From the NCBI RefSeq assembly GCF_002954355.1, contig NZ_MQVV01000010.1, forward strand, positions 620,001 to 684,000: 64,000 bases of DNA, in the 5' to 3' direction. The translations under genes were made by a program, and so were the position numbers. The notes below the pieces were generated by a model, which was given only the letters and a program-made list of their open reading frames with translations, did not search any database and was not told the DNA's origin. Shown one piece after another: positions 1 to 8,260 of this stretch. The DNA comes from Nonlabens tegetincola (GTDB taxonomy: Bacteria; Bacteroidota; Bacteroidia; Flavobacteriales; Flavobacteriaceae). Numbering within the stretch: the stretch's first letter is position 1; each line of letters starts with the position of its first letter.

Positions 1-3000
1 TACGGTATACATGTAGGTTATTTTGAAAACATAGAACCGTTAAATGATGATTCTGATAGTATCTTCTTTAATAGTACTTATGATAATACAGTGACCACTT
101 TGGAGTATGATAGACTTCGGTTTTTTGGACTCAATTTTAATAATCCAGGAATTGTAAACAGTAGTTATCTTAAAAACATAAGTCGTAAACATAAGGAGTT
201 AAAACCAAAACAAGGTTTTGTAGTAGGAGTCGTGAGCGATTATGATGGCCCTTTAGTAGGCGCAACAGTGAATGTAAAGGGAACGAATATAGCTACCACT
301 ACAGATTTTGATGGTCGTTATGAAATTGTTGCTCAAAAGGAGGATGTTTTGGTAGTTTCCTATGTAGGTTATGAGAGTAAAGAAATAATGGTAGGAGAGG
401 ATACGGTAATCAATGCATCTTTAAACTCTTCTTTGGATGAGGTTGTAGTTGTAGGCTATAGAACAACTAAAAAGCCGAAATTAACTTCTTCAGTATCTAT
501 AGTTACTTCTGATTCTATTGAGATGCTTCCAAATTCAGAAGTTATTCAAAGATTACAAGGTCAAGTGCCTGGTTTGCAAGTGCAATACTCAAGTGGTCAA
601 CCTGGTGCAAATCCACAGGTTTTAATAAGAGGAATATCATCTGGTCAAAGCAATATATCACCTTTATATATAGTTGATGGTGTTCCTGTGAATAAGGAAG
701 ACTTCAAAGGGCTTAATCCAGATGATATTAAAGAAATCGCAACTCTTAAAGATGCGGCAGCAACATCCATTTATGGTAATCGTGGAGCAAATGGAGTAAT
801 TGTGATATCAACCAAACAAGGTGTTTCAACTGCCGACATTGTTAATCAGGAAATAGAATTAAACAAAGTCAAGGCTAGAAAAAACCTAAAAGAAACTGCC
901 TTTTTCCTGCCACACTTAAAAACAGATAAACAGGGGAATCTTAAAGTAAGTTTTACGAGTCCAGAAATGCTTACCGAATGGAAATTTCGATTACTAGCCC
1001 ATAACAAACAAGGTCAGTTTGCACAACTCACTAAAACAGTGCGGACTCAAAAAGATTTGAGCATTGTTCCCAACGCACCGCGATTCTTAAGAGAAAAAGA
1101 TACCATTAAATTATCTACTAAAATAGCCAACCTTTCTGAGGAGGATTATAACGGTATAGCTCGATTACAATTATCAAGTGCAATTGATGGTTCAAGTATT
1201 GACGATAAATTTAATAATACTAGCGCTACTCAGAATTTTCAGGTAGATGCCGGTGGCAATACATCAGTAGCATGGACTTTTGTAGTCCCAGTAGGAGCGC
1301 CGCCAGTCACTTATAGAATTACTGCAAGTACGGGCAAGTTCTCAGATGGAGAAGAAAATGTATTGCCTGTTCTTACTAATCGCGACTTGGTTACTGAGAC
1401 ACAGTCAATGTGGGTAAGATCAGGTGTTAATAAAAGTTTCATCCTTAGCAATCTTAAAGAGAATAATTCCAGCACTTTAGAACATCATAAACTTACATTA
1501 GAATACACTTCAAACCCTGCATGGTACGCTATTAAAGCCTTACCTTATCTTAAGGAATATGAACACGAGTGTGCCGAACAGACTTTCTCTAGATATTTTG
1601 CCAATGCTACATCGGCACATATTTTAAACAGTCATCCAGAAGTGAAAAAGGTTTTTGACAAATGGGCAGCACTAGACGTTCCTTTATCAAAGTTGGAAAA
1701 GAATGATCAACTCAAATCCATTTTACTTACCCATACTCCATGGGTGCTAGATACGCAGGATGAAAAAGAACAGCTTAAAAGACTAGCAACTTTGTTTGAT
1801 CTGGATCGAACAGCTAGAGAGCAGAAACGTACTTTCAAAAAACTTAAGAAACTTCAAAATAATTCGGGATGGTTCCCATGGTTTAATGGCGGTGCAGACA
1901 ATGAATACATTTCTAGACATATAGTCTCGGGAATAGGTCGAATGGAACAACTGCAAATTAGACATGAAAATCAGGAAGAAATGAGGGCTATGTACGATAA
2001 AGGTGTTCATGCTCTTGATAAAAAATGGGAAAAGCAGTTCAAGAATCATCGTACCAATTATGGTCGTATTACAGATACAACTAAATTTAAAAGTCCTGAG
2101 GACTATAATTTCTATTACGGTTATTGGCATTACCAATATGCGCGCAGCTTTGGGATGTCTCAAAAAAGGCTGAAGCCTGTAACTGGAATTTTAAAGGAGT
2201 ATGAGGATTACGCTTTCGCGAAAGCAAAAACAGAATTTGCAACCCATACCAGGTATCAACAATTATTAATAGCACTTGTTTTACATCGCAATGGCTTTAC
2301 CAATGATGCTCAAAGGATTCTAGAAGGTTTAAAACAAATTGCTATTAATAGCGAGGCAAGAGGAATGTATTGGGAGAATACTAAATACGGCTGGAGATGG
2401 TACAACAATGATGTGAACACTGTTGCACTAGCTATTGAAGCTTTTGCTGAGATTACAGACGATCAAGAAACAGTAGAGTCTTTGAAGGTCTCTTTGATTA
2501 GAAGGGGACGAGCAAATAGATGGGATTCAACAAAGTCTACCGCTATGGCTTGTTACGCCTTATTGTTAAAAGGAGATAACTTCACTAGTATCAGCGCTGA
2601 ACCGCGTATTTATTGGGCAGGCAAAGATGTGATAAATGAAATGCTAAATGAAGACCAGGTTGAAGAGGGAACGGGATATTTTAAAACTAGTATAGACAAG
2701 GAAAAAATATCTAAAGATTATGCAACCGTTACGGTAGATAACAAATCGAGTACTACAGGTTATGGAGCCTTGTACTGGCAATATTTTGAAGACTTAGATA
2801 AGATTAAGGCGCATTCAGGTGATGGTCCACTTAAGGTTAAAAAACAATTATTTAAAAATATTACAAACGATGATGGTACTAGTTTGCAAGAAATCACTCA
2901 AGAAAACCCGGTTAAAATAGGTGATCTTATTACAGTGCGTATTATCATCACGGCGGTAGAGGATATGGAATACATTCACTTAAAGGACATGCGTAGCAGT

Positions 3001-3249
3001 GGCTTTGAACCAGTAGATGTTATTTCAAAGTATAAATGGCAAGATGGTTTAGGATATTATCAAAGTACCAAGGATGTAGCTTCTCATTTCTTTTTTGATG
3101 AAATTGGTAAAGGGACCTATGTATTTGATTATAACGTACGGGCAAACAATGCTGGTCAATTTTCTAATGGAATAACTCGAATAGAATCAATGTATGCTCC
3201 AGAATATGGAAGCCATAGTTCAGGTACTAGAGTAAATATTGTGGAATAA
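1..3249 (+). CDS. alpha-2-macroglobulin family protein with TonB-plug module (5' end outside window)
   Basis: The frame is open from base 1, so the gene starts upstream of the window and the first internal start codon (GTG at 91) is not the true start. About 1082 residues are visible. In order: a carboxypeptidase-D-like regulatory beta domain of SusC type (about residues 70-145, ending in a DEVVVVGY-like motif), a TonB-receptor plug-like domain (about 155-275, with LYIVDGVP and SIYGNRGANGVI), then macroglobulin and thioester-type alpha-helical domains to the end. The thioester motif is intact as CAEQ, with Cys at about visible residue 524. Bacterial A2M proteins trap attacking proteases in the envelope through this thioester. 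No TonB barrel follows the plug, so this is not an ordinary receptor. The role of the plug is unknown; it may dock the protein to an outer-membrane partner. A copy of the 14-bp palindrome encodes AFAKA at 2212. Confidence 0.85.
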   Translation, partial: YGIHVGYFENIEPLNDDSDSIFFNSTYDNTVTTLEYDRLRFFGLNFNNPGIVNSSYLKNISRKHKELKPKQGFVVGVVSDYDGPLVGATVNVKGTNIATTTDFDGRYEIVAQKEDVLVVSYVGYESKEIMVGEDTVINASLNSSLDEVVVVGYRTTKKPKLTSSVSIVTSDSIEMLPNSEVIQRLQGQVPGLQVQYSSGQPGANPQVLIRGISSGQSNISPLYIVDGVPVNKEDFKGLNPDDIKEIATLKDAAATSIYGNRGANGVIVISTKQGVSTADIVNQEIELNKVKARKNLKETAFFLPHLKTDKQGNLKVSFTSPEMLTEWKFRLLAHNKQGQFAQLTKTVRTQKDLSIVPNAPRFLREKDTIKLSTKIANLSEEDYNGIARLQLSSAIDGSSIDDKFNNTSATQNFQVDAGGNTSVAWTFVVPVGAPPVTYRITASTGKFSDGEENVLPVLTNRDLVTETQSMWVRSGVNKSFILSNLKENNSSTLEHHKLTLEYTSNPAWYAIKALPYLKEYEHECAEQTFSRYFANATSAHILNSHPEVKKVFDKWAALDVPLSKLEKNDQLKSILLTHTPWVLDTQDEKEQLKRLATLFDLDRTAREQKRTFKKLKKLQNNSGWFPWFNGGADNEYISRHIVSGIGRMEQLQIRHENQEEMRAMYDKGVHALDKKWEKQFKNHRTNYGRITDTTKFKSPEDYNFYYGYWHYQYARSFGMSQKRLKPVTGILKEYEDYAFAKAKTEFATHTRYQQLLIALVLHRNGFTNDAQRILEGLKQIAINSEARGMYWENTKYGWRWYNNDVNTVALAIEAFAEITDDQETVESLKVSLIRRGRANRWDSTKSTAMACYALLLKGDNFTSISAEPRIYWAGKDVINEMLNEDQVEEGTGYFKTSIDKEKISKDYATVTVDNKSSTTGYGALYWQYFEDLDKIKAHSGDGPLKVKKQLFKNITNDDGTSLQEITQENPVKIGDLITVRIIITAVEDMEYIHLKDMRSSGFEPVDVISKYKWQDGLGYYQSTKDVASHFFFDEIGKGTYVFDYNVRANNAGQFSNGITRIESMYAPEYGSHSSGTRVNIVE
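2212..2225. repeat. palindrome GCTTTCGCGAAAGC, copy 1
   Basis: Perfect 14-bp palindrome inside the A2M-like gene, read in frame as AFAKA. Confidence 0.95.
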
Positions 3250-3389
3250 TATAGGAATTCACATTTTACATAAGTATTTGTGGTTAGTGTCTAGCGAACT
3301 TTTTATCCTTTAAACGAAGAGTTTCTAAAGCACTGTATTAATTATCACATTTGTTTAGGTTTCTCTATTTTAGTCATGGAAAAACATTC

Positions 3390-3848
3390 ATGGACATAAA
3401 AATTAAAAAGATTACCGCTAGAGAAACCTATATAGTGCGCCATCCAGTATTGCGCCAGGGTAGACCTATAGATTCATGTTACTGTGAAGGTGATGATGAC
3501 TTAAGTACCATTCACCTAGGCGCAGTAATAAGTGATGAGGTTTACGGTGTAGCATCTTTTATGAAAATCATGGCTCCGGTTGCTTTTCCAGTACATTCAA
3601 AAACTCAGTACCAATTGCGTTGCATGGGTGTTGTAGAAAAAGCACAAGGAATGGGAATAGGAGCGCTTATCATGAAAAAAGGATTTCAATTACTACAAGA
3701 AAATCAAATTGATATTTTATGGTGTAATGCAAGAATTAATGCTGTTCCTTTCTATGAGAAATTAGGCTTTAGTGTCCAGGGTGAGATGTTTGACATACCA
3801 CTGGTAGGACCTCATTATAGAATGTGGAAAGAATTAAAAAGTATTTAA
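3390..3848 (+). CDS. GNAT family N-acetyltransferase
   Basis: A protein of about 152 residues with the GNAT acetyl-CoA-binding signature VVEKAQGMGIGALIMKKG in the middle, followed by CNARINAVPFYEKLGF, the typical beta6/alpha4 segment. GNAT enzymes transfer an acetyl group from acetyl-CoA to an amine; the substrate here cannot be read from the sequence. The open frame extends upstream to a TTG at 3351. I prefer ATG 3390, which gives the usual N-terminus MDIKIKKITARE. It lies 3 bp upstream of the M15 peptidase gene and is probably co-transcribed with it. Confidence 0.85.
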   Translation: MDIKIKKITARETYIVRHPVLRQGRPIDSCYCEGDDDLSTIHLGAVISDEVYGVASFMKIMAPVAFPVHSKTQYQLRCMGVVEKAQGMGIGALIMKKGFQLLQENQIDILWCNARINAVPFYEKLGFSVQGEMFDIPLVGPHYRMWKELKSI

Positions 3849-3851
3849 GAC

Positions 3852-4529
3852 ATGAAGCACCTATTTTTTGTTCTTCTTTTTTGTGTACTGGGCTCTCAAG
3901 ATAAGGGTAAGCTCACAGGGCAGTCACCTAATCCAAACAACTTGTTAGAGATTGAGGCGCAACAGGCATTTGATAGGATGAAAGCTGCTGCATTTAAAGA
4001 TGGTATTGAACTACAAGTTGTCTCTGGCTATCGCAGTTTTGAAAGGCAACAGGCTATATGGAACCGTAAATACAAACGGTATGAAAAGCAAGGTATGTTA
4101 CCCGATGCAATTTTTGATAAAATTGTAGAATACAGTACCGTGCCAGGAACATCACGCCATCATTGGGGTACCGATTTAGATATTATAGACGCTGCTGCTA
4201 CTTATAAAGGCGATGTTCTTGTTCCAAATAAATTTCATGGTAATGGCCCTTTTTGTAAAATGAAAGAATGGATGGAACTTCATGCCAGTAAATATGGATT
4301 TGAATTAGTTTATACCTTGAATGAAAATCGAACTGGATTCAACTATGAACCGTGGCATTATAGTTATGTTCCGCTTTCGCGAAAGCGGTATAAAAAATAT
4401 CTTGAAGAAATTGATCTAATACCTTTTTTACGCAGTCACAAAATATTAGGAATGAATAAAATAAGTGATGGGCGTTTAACTAGGTATCTCGAGGAGCATA
4501 TCAAAGGAATTAATCCAAAATTAAAATAG
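3852..4529 (+). CDS. M15 family (VanY-type) D-alanyl-D-alanine carboxypeptidase
   Basis: A 225-residue exported protein with an N-terminal hydrophobic signal sequence. It has the VanY/M15 zinc motifs: SGYRSFERQQ near residue 57, SRHHWGTDLDI (His and Asp zinc ligands, about 100-110) and EPWHY (third ligand, about 170). The family removes the terminal D-Ala from peptidoglycan stem peptides, so it probably trims cell wall in the periplasm. It begins 3 bp after the GNAT gene. A palindrome copy at 4373 encodes LSRKR just after the last zinc ligand. The substrate stereospecificity is inferred from family membership only. Confidence 0.88.
   Translation: MKHLFFVLLFCVLGSQDKGKLTGQSPNPNNLLEIEAQQAFDRMKAAAFKDGIELQVVSGYRSFERQQAIWNRKYKRYEKQGMLPDAIFDKIVEYSTVPGTSRHHWGTDLDIIDAAATYKGDVLVPNKFHGNGPFCKMKEWMELHASKYGFELVYTLNENRTGFNYEPWHYSYVPLSRKRYKKYLEEIDLIPFLRSHKILGMNKISDGRLTRYLEEHIKGINPKLK
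4373..4386. repeat. palindrome GCTTTCGCGAAAGC, copy 2
   Basis: Inside the M15 peptidase gene, read as LSRKR. Symmetry extends to 18 bp (4371-4388). Confidence 0.95.
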
Positions 4530-4554
4530 TAATTTTAAACCTAAATACTTAATT

Positions 4555-5322
4555 ATGAGAGGTGGATCCGGTAAAATAAGATTGTTTATAGGTATGGCTA
4601 TTGTAGCATTTGCCGTGCTTAAATATTGCGGTAGTGCCGAAACAAATGAGTTTACAGGAGAAACTCAATACATTGATCTTTCAGTAGAAGAAGAAATAGC
4701 ACTTGGATTGCAAGCAGCTCCTAGTATGATTGAGCAGCACGGTGGTTTACATCCCGATAATCGTGCTCAAACGCTAGTGGATCAAGTAGGTTTCAATCTG
4801 GTACAAAGTAGCATTGCCAAAGAATCCAATTATCAATGGGATTTTCATTTACTGGCCGATGATAGGACGATAAATGCATTTGCGCTTCCTGGCGGACAGT
4901 GTTTTATAACAGCAGCCTTATTTAATCAACTTCAAAATGAAGATCAGTTGGCCGGAGTTATGGGTCATGAAATAGGTCATGTGATTGCCAAGCACAGCGC
5001 TGCTAGAATGAGCCAGCAAGGGCTAGCCCAAGGAGTTATTACAGGTGTAAGTGTAGGAACCGAAGGTGGTGGACAAACTGCTGCTGCCGTTGCACAAATG
5101 TTGACCATGAAATATGGTAGGGACGATGAATTGCAAAGTGATGATCTAGGTGTAAAAATGATGATTGATGCAGGTTATGAACCTCAAGAAATGATAGGTG
5201 TGATGAAAATTTTAAAGCAAGCAGCTGGTCCTAATCGAGTTCCGGAATTTCAAAGCACCCATCCAGATCCAGACAATAGAATAGAGCGTATCAGGGAATC
5301 AATTAGAAAATATCGCGGCTAA
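4555..5322 (+). CDS. M48 family metalloprotease
   Basis: A 255-residue protein with one N-terminal hydrophobic segment (about residues 9-24) followed by Cys-Gly-Ser, so it is either membrane-anchored or a lipoprotein. The zinc site HEIGH lies at about residue 141, in MGHEIGHVIAKHSAARMSQ. The third ligand is probably the Glu of DELQSDD. A histidine in STHPDPDNRIERI near the C-terminus matches the conserved M48 tail. Family members such as BepA/LoiP act in envelope protein quality control. The stop codon overlaps the next start (TAATG), which implies translational coupling to the M91-like gene. Confidence 0.88.
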   Translation: MRGGSGKIRLFIGMAIVAFAVLKYCGSAETNEFTGETQYIDLSVEEEIALGLQAAPSMIEQHGGLHPDNRAQTLVDQVGFNLVQSSIAKESNYQWDFHLLADDRTINAFALPGGQCFITAALFNQLQNEDQLAGVMGHEIGHVIAKHSAARMSQQGLAQGVITGVSVGTEGGGQTAAAVAQMLTMKYGRDDELQSDDLGVKMMIDAGYEPQEMIGVMKILKQAAGPNRVPEFQSTHPDPDNRIERIRESIRKYRG

Positions 5323-5951
5323 TGAGTAGTATCAAAATTCTATGGAATAAAGAAGGTAAATGGCTGTTCGAGCCTTATCGTTATGAGAATAATCGATCTA
5401 TTCCAACTGATGCGAATAAATTTTTAAAAAACGTTTTCCTTACTTTAGATCATATTTGGGAAAAGCAAGCCTTATTACTAGAGTTTCCCGATGGTCGCAC
5501 CATAAATATCCTTGATGAATTTATGTCCCGTAATGACAAAAATTTAATCATACGCGATGGTGAGAAAAATCAATACGAGGGAACTCGTGATATTATTACT
5601 TTTTATGATGAGGTTGGAAGTGTGTTTAGAAAAGACTTGCGTAAACCTTGGATAAAATCAAATATGGGTCGCAATACCGCTGCCAGTATTCTGGCTCATG
5701 AATTTATTCACGCGTATCACGAGCAATTCGAGTACGAGGCTTATCACGCTAGAAAAAACCAACGATTCCCGGCCTGGAAGGTGCGTTATCCACATTTTCC
5801 TAACCAGGAAGAAGTGCTGGTTACCACAGATTTAGGTAATCAGGCCATACGCAAATTAGGTGATGATGAACGACAGCATTACAAGCGCAATTACTATCCT
5901 ACAAAAAGTCCTATTACACAAGAGCCTGCTAGTGAAGGTGAAGTAGTCTAG
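5322..5951 (+). CDS. M91-like putative zinc metalloprotease (HExxH)
   Basis: A 209-residue protein without a signal peptide. It has HEFIHAYHEQ at about residue 126, an HExxH zinc site of the type found in the NleD/M91 family. Further on, NQEEVLVTTDLGNQ resembles the conserved NxEE segment that follows the active site in that family. NleD is a type III effector protease, but M91-like domains also occur in non-pathogens and their function is mostly unknown. It starts on the last base of the M48 gene stop and is followed by a strong bidirectional terminator. The family assignment rests on motifs only. Confidence 0.6.
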   Translation: MSSIKILWNKEGKWLFEPYRYENNRSIPTDANKFLKNVFLTLDHIWEKQALLLEFPDGRTINILDEFMSRNDKNLIIRDGEKNQYEGTRDIITFYDEVGSVFRKDLRKPWIKSNMGRNTAASILAHEFIHAYHEQFEYEAYHARKNQRFPAWKVRYPHFPNQEEVLVTTDLGNQAIRKLGDDERQHYKRNYYPTKSPITQEPASEGEVV

Positions 5952-5974
5952 TATTGTAAAATTATTCTAATAAA

Positions 5975-6002
5975 AAAGCCGCTAGGAAACTAGCGGCTTT
6001 TG
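5975..6002. terminator. bidirectional intrinsic terminator
   Basis: A 12-bp stem (AAAAGCCGCTAG / CTAGCGGCTTTT) with a GAAA loop and T-runs on both strands, between two convergent genes. Confidence 0.9.
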
Positions 6003-6020
6003 TTTATTTTCTTGTTGAGA

Positions 6021-6956
6021 TTAAAAATTATAAACTACTTCTAGTTTATAATCTTTAAGAGATTTTTCTGCTTTTTCTAGGTCTTCTGTAAAGCCTAAAA
6101 TATATCCACCGCCGCCAGAGCCACATAATTTTAAATAATAGTCGCCTGTATCCAGTCCTTTTTTCCAAAGCTCATGAAACTGGGCAGGTATCATGGGTTT
6201 AAAGTTGTCTAGAACTACTTTAGAAAGATGTTTTACATTACCAAACAGTCCTTTAACATCACCGCTTAAGAAATCCTCTACGCACATGTCTGTATATTTT
6301 ACAAACTTGTCCTTTAACATCTTACGAAAACCTTCTTGTTTCATGTTTTCCATGAAAATGTTTACCATAGGAGCAGTTTCACCTACAATACCACTATCAA
6401 TTAAGAAAACAGCACCGTTACCCGACTGTTTTTGTGATGGAATTCCCGCAGGTTCAATATCTTCTTTACTATTAATTAGTATTGGTAAACTTAAATAAGA
6501 ATTTAATGGATCTAGACCAGAGCTTTTACCGTGAAAAAAGCTTTCCATTCTACCAAAAATACTCTTGAGTTCCAGTAATTTTTCTCTTGTAAGATTCTCG
6601 AGAACGGTAATTTTTTCCAAAGCATATTTATCGTAAATAGCTGCGACAAGAGCACCACTACTTCCTACACCATATCCTTGTGGGATGCTACTATCAAAGT
6701 ACATTCCAGCCTCTATATCTTTTTTGAGACTCGTGATATCAAAATTTGGAAAATCCGATCCTTTGCTCAATTCTTCTAGATGATTGGCAAAACGGCTTAA
6801 GTTCTTATTAGATTGTTGATTTTTTTCAGAAAGGTCATCACTTATTTTAAGTGCACCTTTATAAAAGTTGTAAGGGATTGAAAGACCTTTTGAGTCTTTG
6901 ATGATCCCGTACTCTCCAAAGAGTAAAATCTTAGAATAAAAAAGTGGTCCTTTCAT
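6021..6956 (-). CDS. mvk: mevalonate kinase (GHMP kinase)
   Basis: A 311-residue GHMP-family kinase. The N-terminus carries KILLFGEYGI, the ATP loop is GYGVGSSGALVAAIYDKY (about residues 94-111), and the C-terminal glycine motif is CGSGGGGYILGF (about 278-289). Mevalonate kinase phosphorylates mevalonate in the cytoplasmic isoprenoid pathway. Identification as mevalonate kinase rests on family features and on lying 5 bp downstream of the diphosphomevalonate decarboxylase gene, in the same transcript. Another GHMP kinase, probably the phosphomevalonate kinase, sits 3 kb away. Confidence 0.85.
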   Translation of the reverse strand: MKGPLFYSKILLFGEYGIIKDSKGLSIPYNFYKGALKISDDLSEKNQQSNKNLSRFANHLEELSKGSDFPNFDITSLKKDIEAGMYFDSSIPQGYGVGSSGALVAAIYDKYALEKITVLENLTREKLLELKSIFGRMESFFHGKSSGLDPLNSYLSLPILINSKEDIEPAGIPSQKQSGNGAVFLIDSGIVGETAPMVNIFMENMKQEGFRKMLKDKFVKYTDMCVEDFLSGDVKGLFGNVKHLSKVVLDNFKPMIPAQFHELWKKGLDTGDYYLKLCGSGGGGYILGFTEDLEKAEKSLKDYKLEVVYNF

Positions 6957-6961
6957 AAAAA

Positions 6962-8023
6962 TTAAGCTAGCAGTTTTGATGCTCCACTACCTATTTGATC
7001 ACAAATATACTGAGAGTTTTGACAATACACAGCCAATTTCTCGTTAATCCATTCATATACAGCAGTTCTGTGATTGTTAGGATACAGTAAATGAACGTTA
7101 GCTCCTGCATCTAGGGTAAAACACACAGGGATTTGCGTTTCTTTTCTATATTTCCAAATTTCTTCGATAATACGCAATGTATTAGGTTTCATTAATATGA
7201 AATAAGGATGAGAAGTCATCATCATTGCGTGTAAAGTGAGCGCTTCGCTTTCAGTGATTTTAATGAAGGTCTCGATATCGCCTTCCTGTAAAGCTTTTTT
7301 AAGTAGAGTAAGATTTTGCGGTGCTTGTTCAAATCTCGCTTTCGCGAAAGCGTGATTATTCATAAGCCCATGACCAACTGTAGAGCTTACCGTTTTTTGA
7401 CCTTTATCGACTAATAGAATAGTGTCGTGATAATTTTGAAACGTGGGATGCAATAATTTTGTTTGATCTACACCATACAAGTTTGAGCTACCTACTGTAT
7501 CATCGTGCTCACCCCAAACGACTAATTGACCTTGTAAACTGCGACAAGCGCTACCAGAACCTAATCTAGATAGGAATGACATTTTATCGTAATCTAAATC
7601 CAAACCAGTAAGTTGAGATTCAAAATCTATAATACAGGCGCTTAATGCAGCCATACTACTTGCGCTACTTGCTATTCCAGAACTGTGTGGAAATGTGTTG
7701 CGAGTATCAATATTGAAATAGTAATTCTTTATCCACGGGCTGTAAGAAGATATACGCTCAAAGAATGCTTTTATTTTGGGTGCAAAATCTGGTTTTTCAA
7801 CACCTTCATATGAAATTTTAAAACCGTGCTCGCCTTTAACAGCGTTTACTGTAGTAATGGTGCGGCAGGCGTTAAGTGTAAAGCTTATAGAGGGATTTGC
7901 GGGCAATTGCATGCCATGCTTTCCCCAGTATTTAACTAGTGCAATATTACTAGGTGCTTGCCATGTAGTAGTTAACGAGGTGATTTCCTTGATCTCTTGT
8001 TGAAGTATGAATTCTGTTTCCAA
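6962..8023 (-). CDS. mvaD: diphosphomevalonate decarboxylase
   Basis: A 353-residue protein with the family signature APSNIALVKYWGKHG (about residues 21-35) and the phosphate-binding loop PHSSGIASSASSMAALS (about 111-127). It converts diphosphomevalonate to isopentenyl diphosphate with ATP. The start is a TTG at 8023; no ATG is available before the conserved N-terminal motif. A perfect flavobacterial -7 motif lies 18 bp upstream, which supports this start and predicts a very short leader. It heads a two-gene operon with mevalonate kinase. A palindrome copy at 7338 encodes AFAKA. Confidence 0.92.
   Translation of the reverse strand: METEFILQQEIKEITSLTTTWQAPSNIALVKYWGKHGMQLPANPSISFTLNACRTITTVNAVKGEHGFKISYEGVEKPDFAPKIKAFFERISSYSPWIKNYYFNIDTRNTFPHSSGIASSASSMAALSACIIDFESQLTGLDLDYDKMSFLSRLGSGSACRSLQGQLVVWGEHDDTVGSSNLYGVDQTKLLHPTFQNYHDTILLVDKGQKTVSSTVGHGLMNNHAFAKARFEQAPQNLTLLKKALQEGDIETFIKITESEALTLHAMMMTSHPYFILMKPNTLRIIEEIWKYRKETQIPVCFTLDAGANVHLLYPNNHRTAVYEWINEKLAVYCQNSQYICDQIGSGASKLLA
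7338..7351. repeat. palindrome GCTTTCGCGAAAGC, copy 3
   Basis: Inside mvaD, read in frame as AFAKA. The 16-bp form is 7337-7352. Confidence 0.95.
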
Positions 8024-8040
8024 GATAATTTTGTTTAAAG

Positions 8041-8048
8041 CAAAGATA
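8041..8048 (-). promoter_or_regulatory. -7 promoter motif for mvaD-mvk
   Basis: On the minus strand this reads TATCTTTG, an exact match to the Bacteroidota -7 consensus TAnnTTTG, 18 bp before the TTG start. I see no clear TTG -33 element at the usual spacing. Confidence 0.4.
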
Positions 8049-8260
8049 GTCTACAAGACCTTAGTCTTCTAAATAGAGTAGGGCATTGTAAATATCTTCA
8101 TTAATTAAAATTAATTTTAAAAGGGTAGTGGTGCTTTTATTCATAGGTCCTATGGATCATTAAAAATGCTATAATCTCACTATTTTTAAAAATGTTGTAA
8201 CATTTGTGCTGGTAAGAGGTCAAATGAATTGTATTACTTTTAATTTGTCAAAAAACGTTT

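Noticed and set aside
1783-2275. Minus-strand open frames within the A2M-like gene
   Set aside because: They lie opposite a gene with strong domain evidence and show no motif, signal or gene-like spacing of their own.
91-3249. The first gene as a SusC-type TonB-dependent transporter
   Set aside because: The regulatory and plug domains are present, but the remainder is A2M with a CAEQ thioester and there is no barrel.
3351-3389. TTG at 3351 as start of the GNAT gene
   Set aside because: It adds 13 residues that do not fit the family N-terminus; ATG 3390 is a better start.
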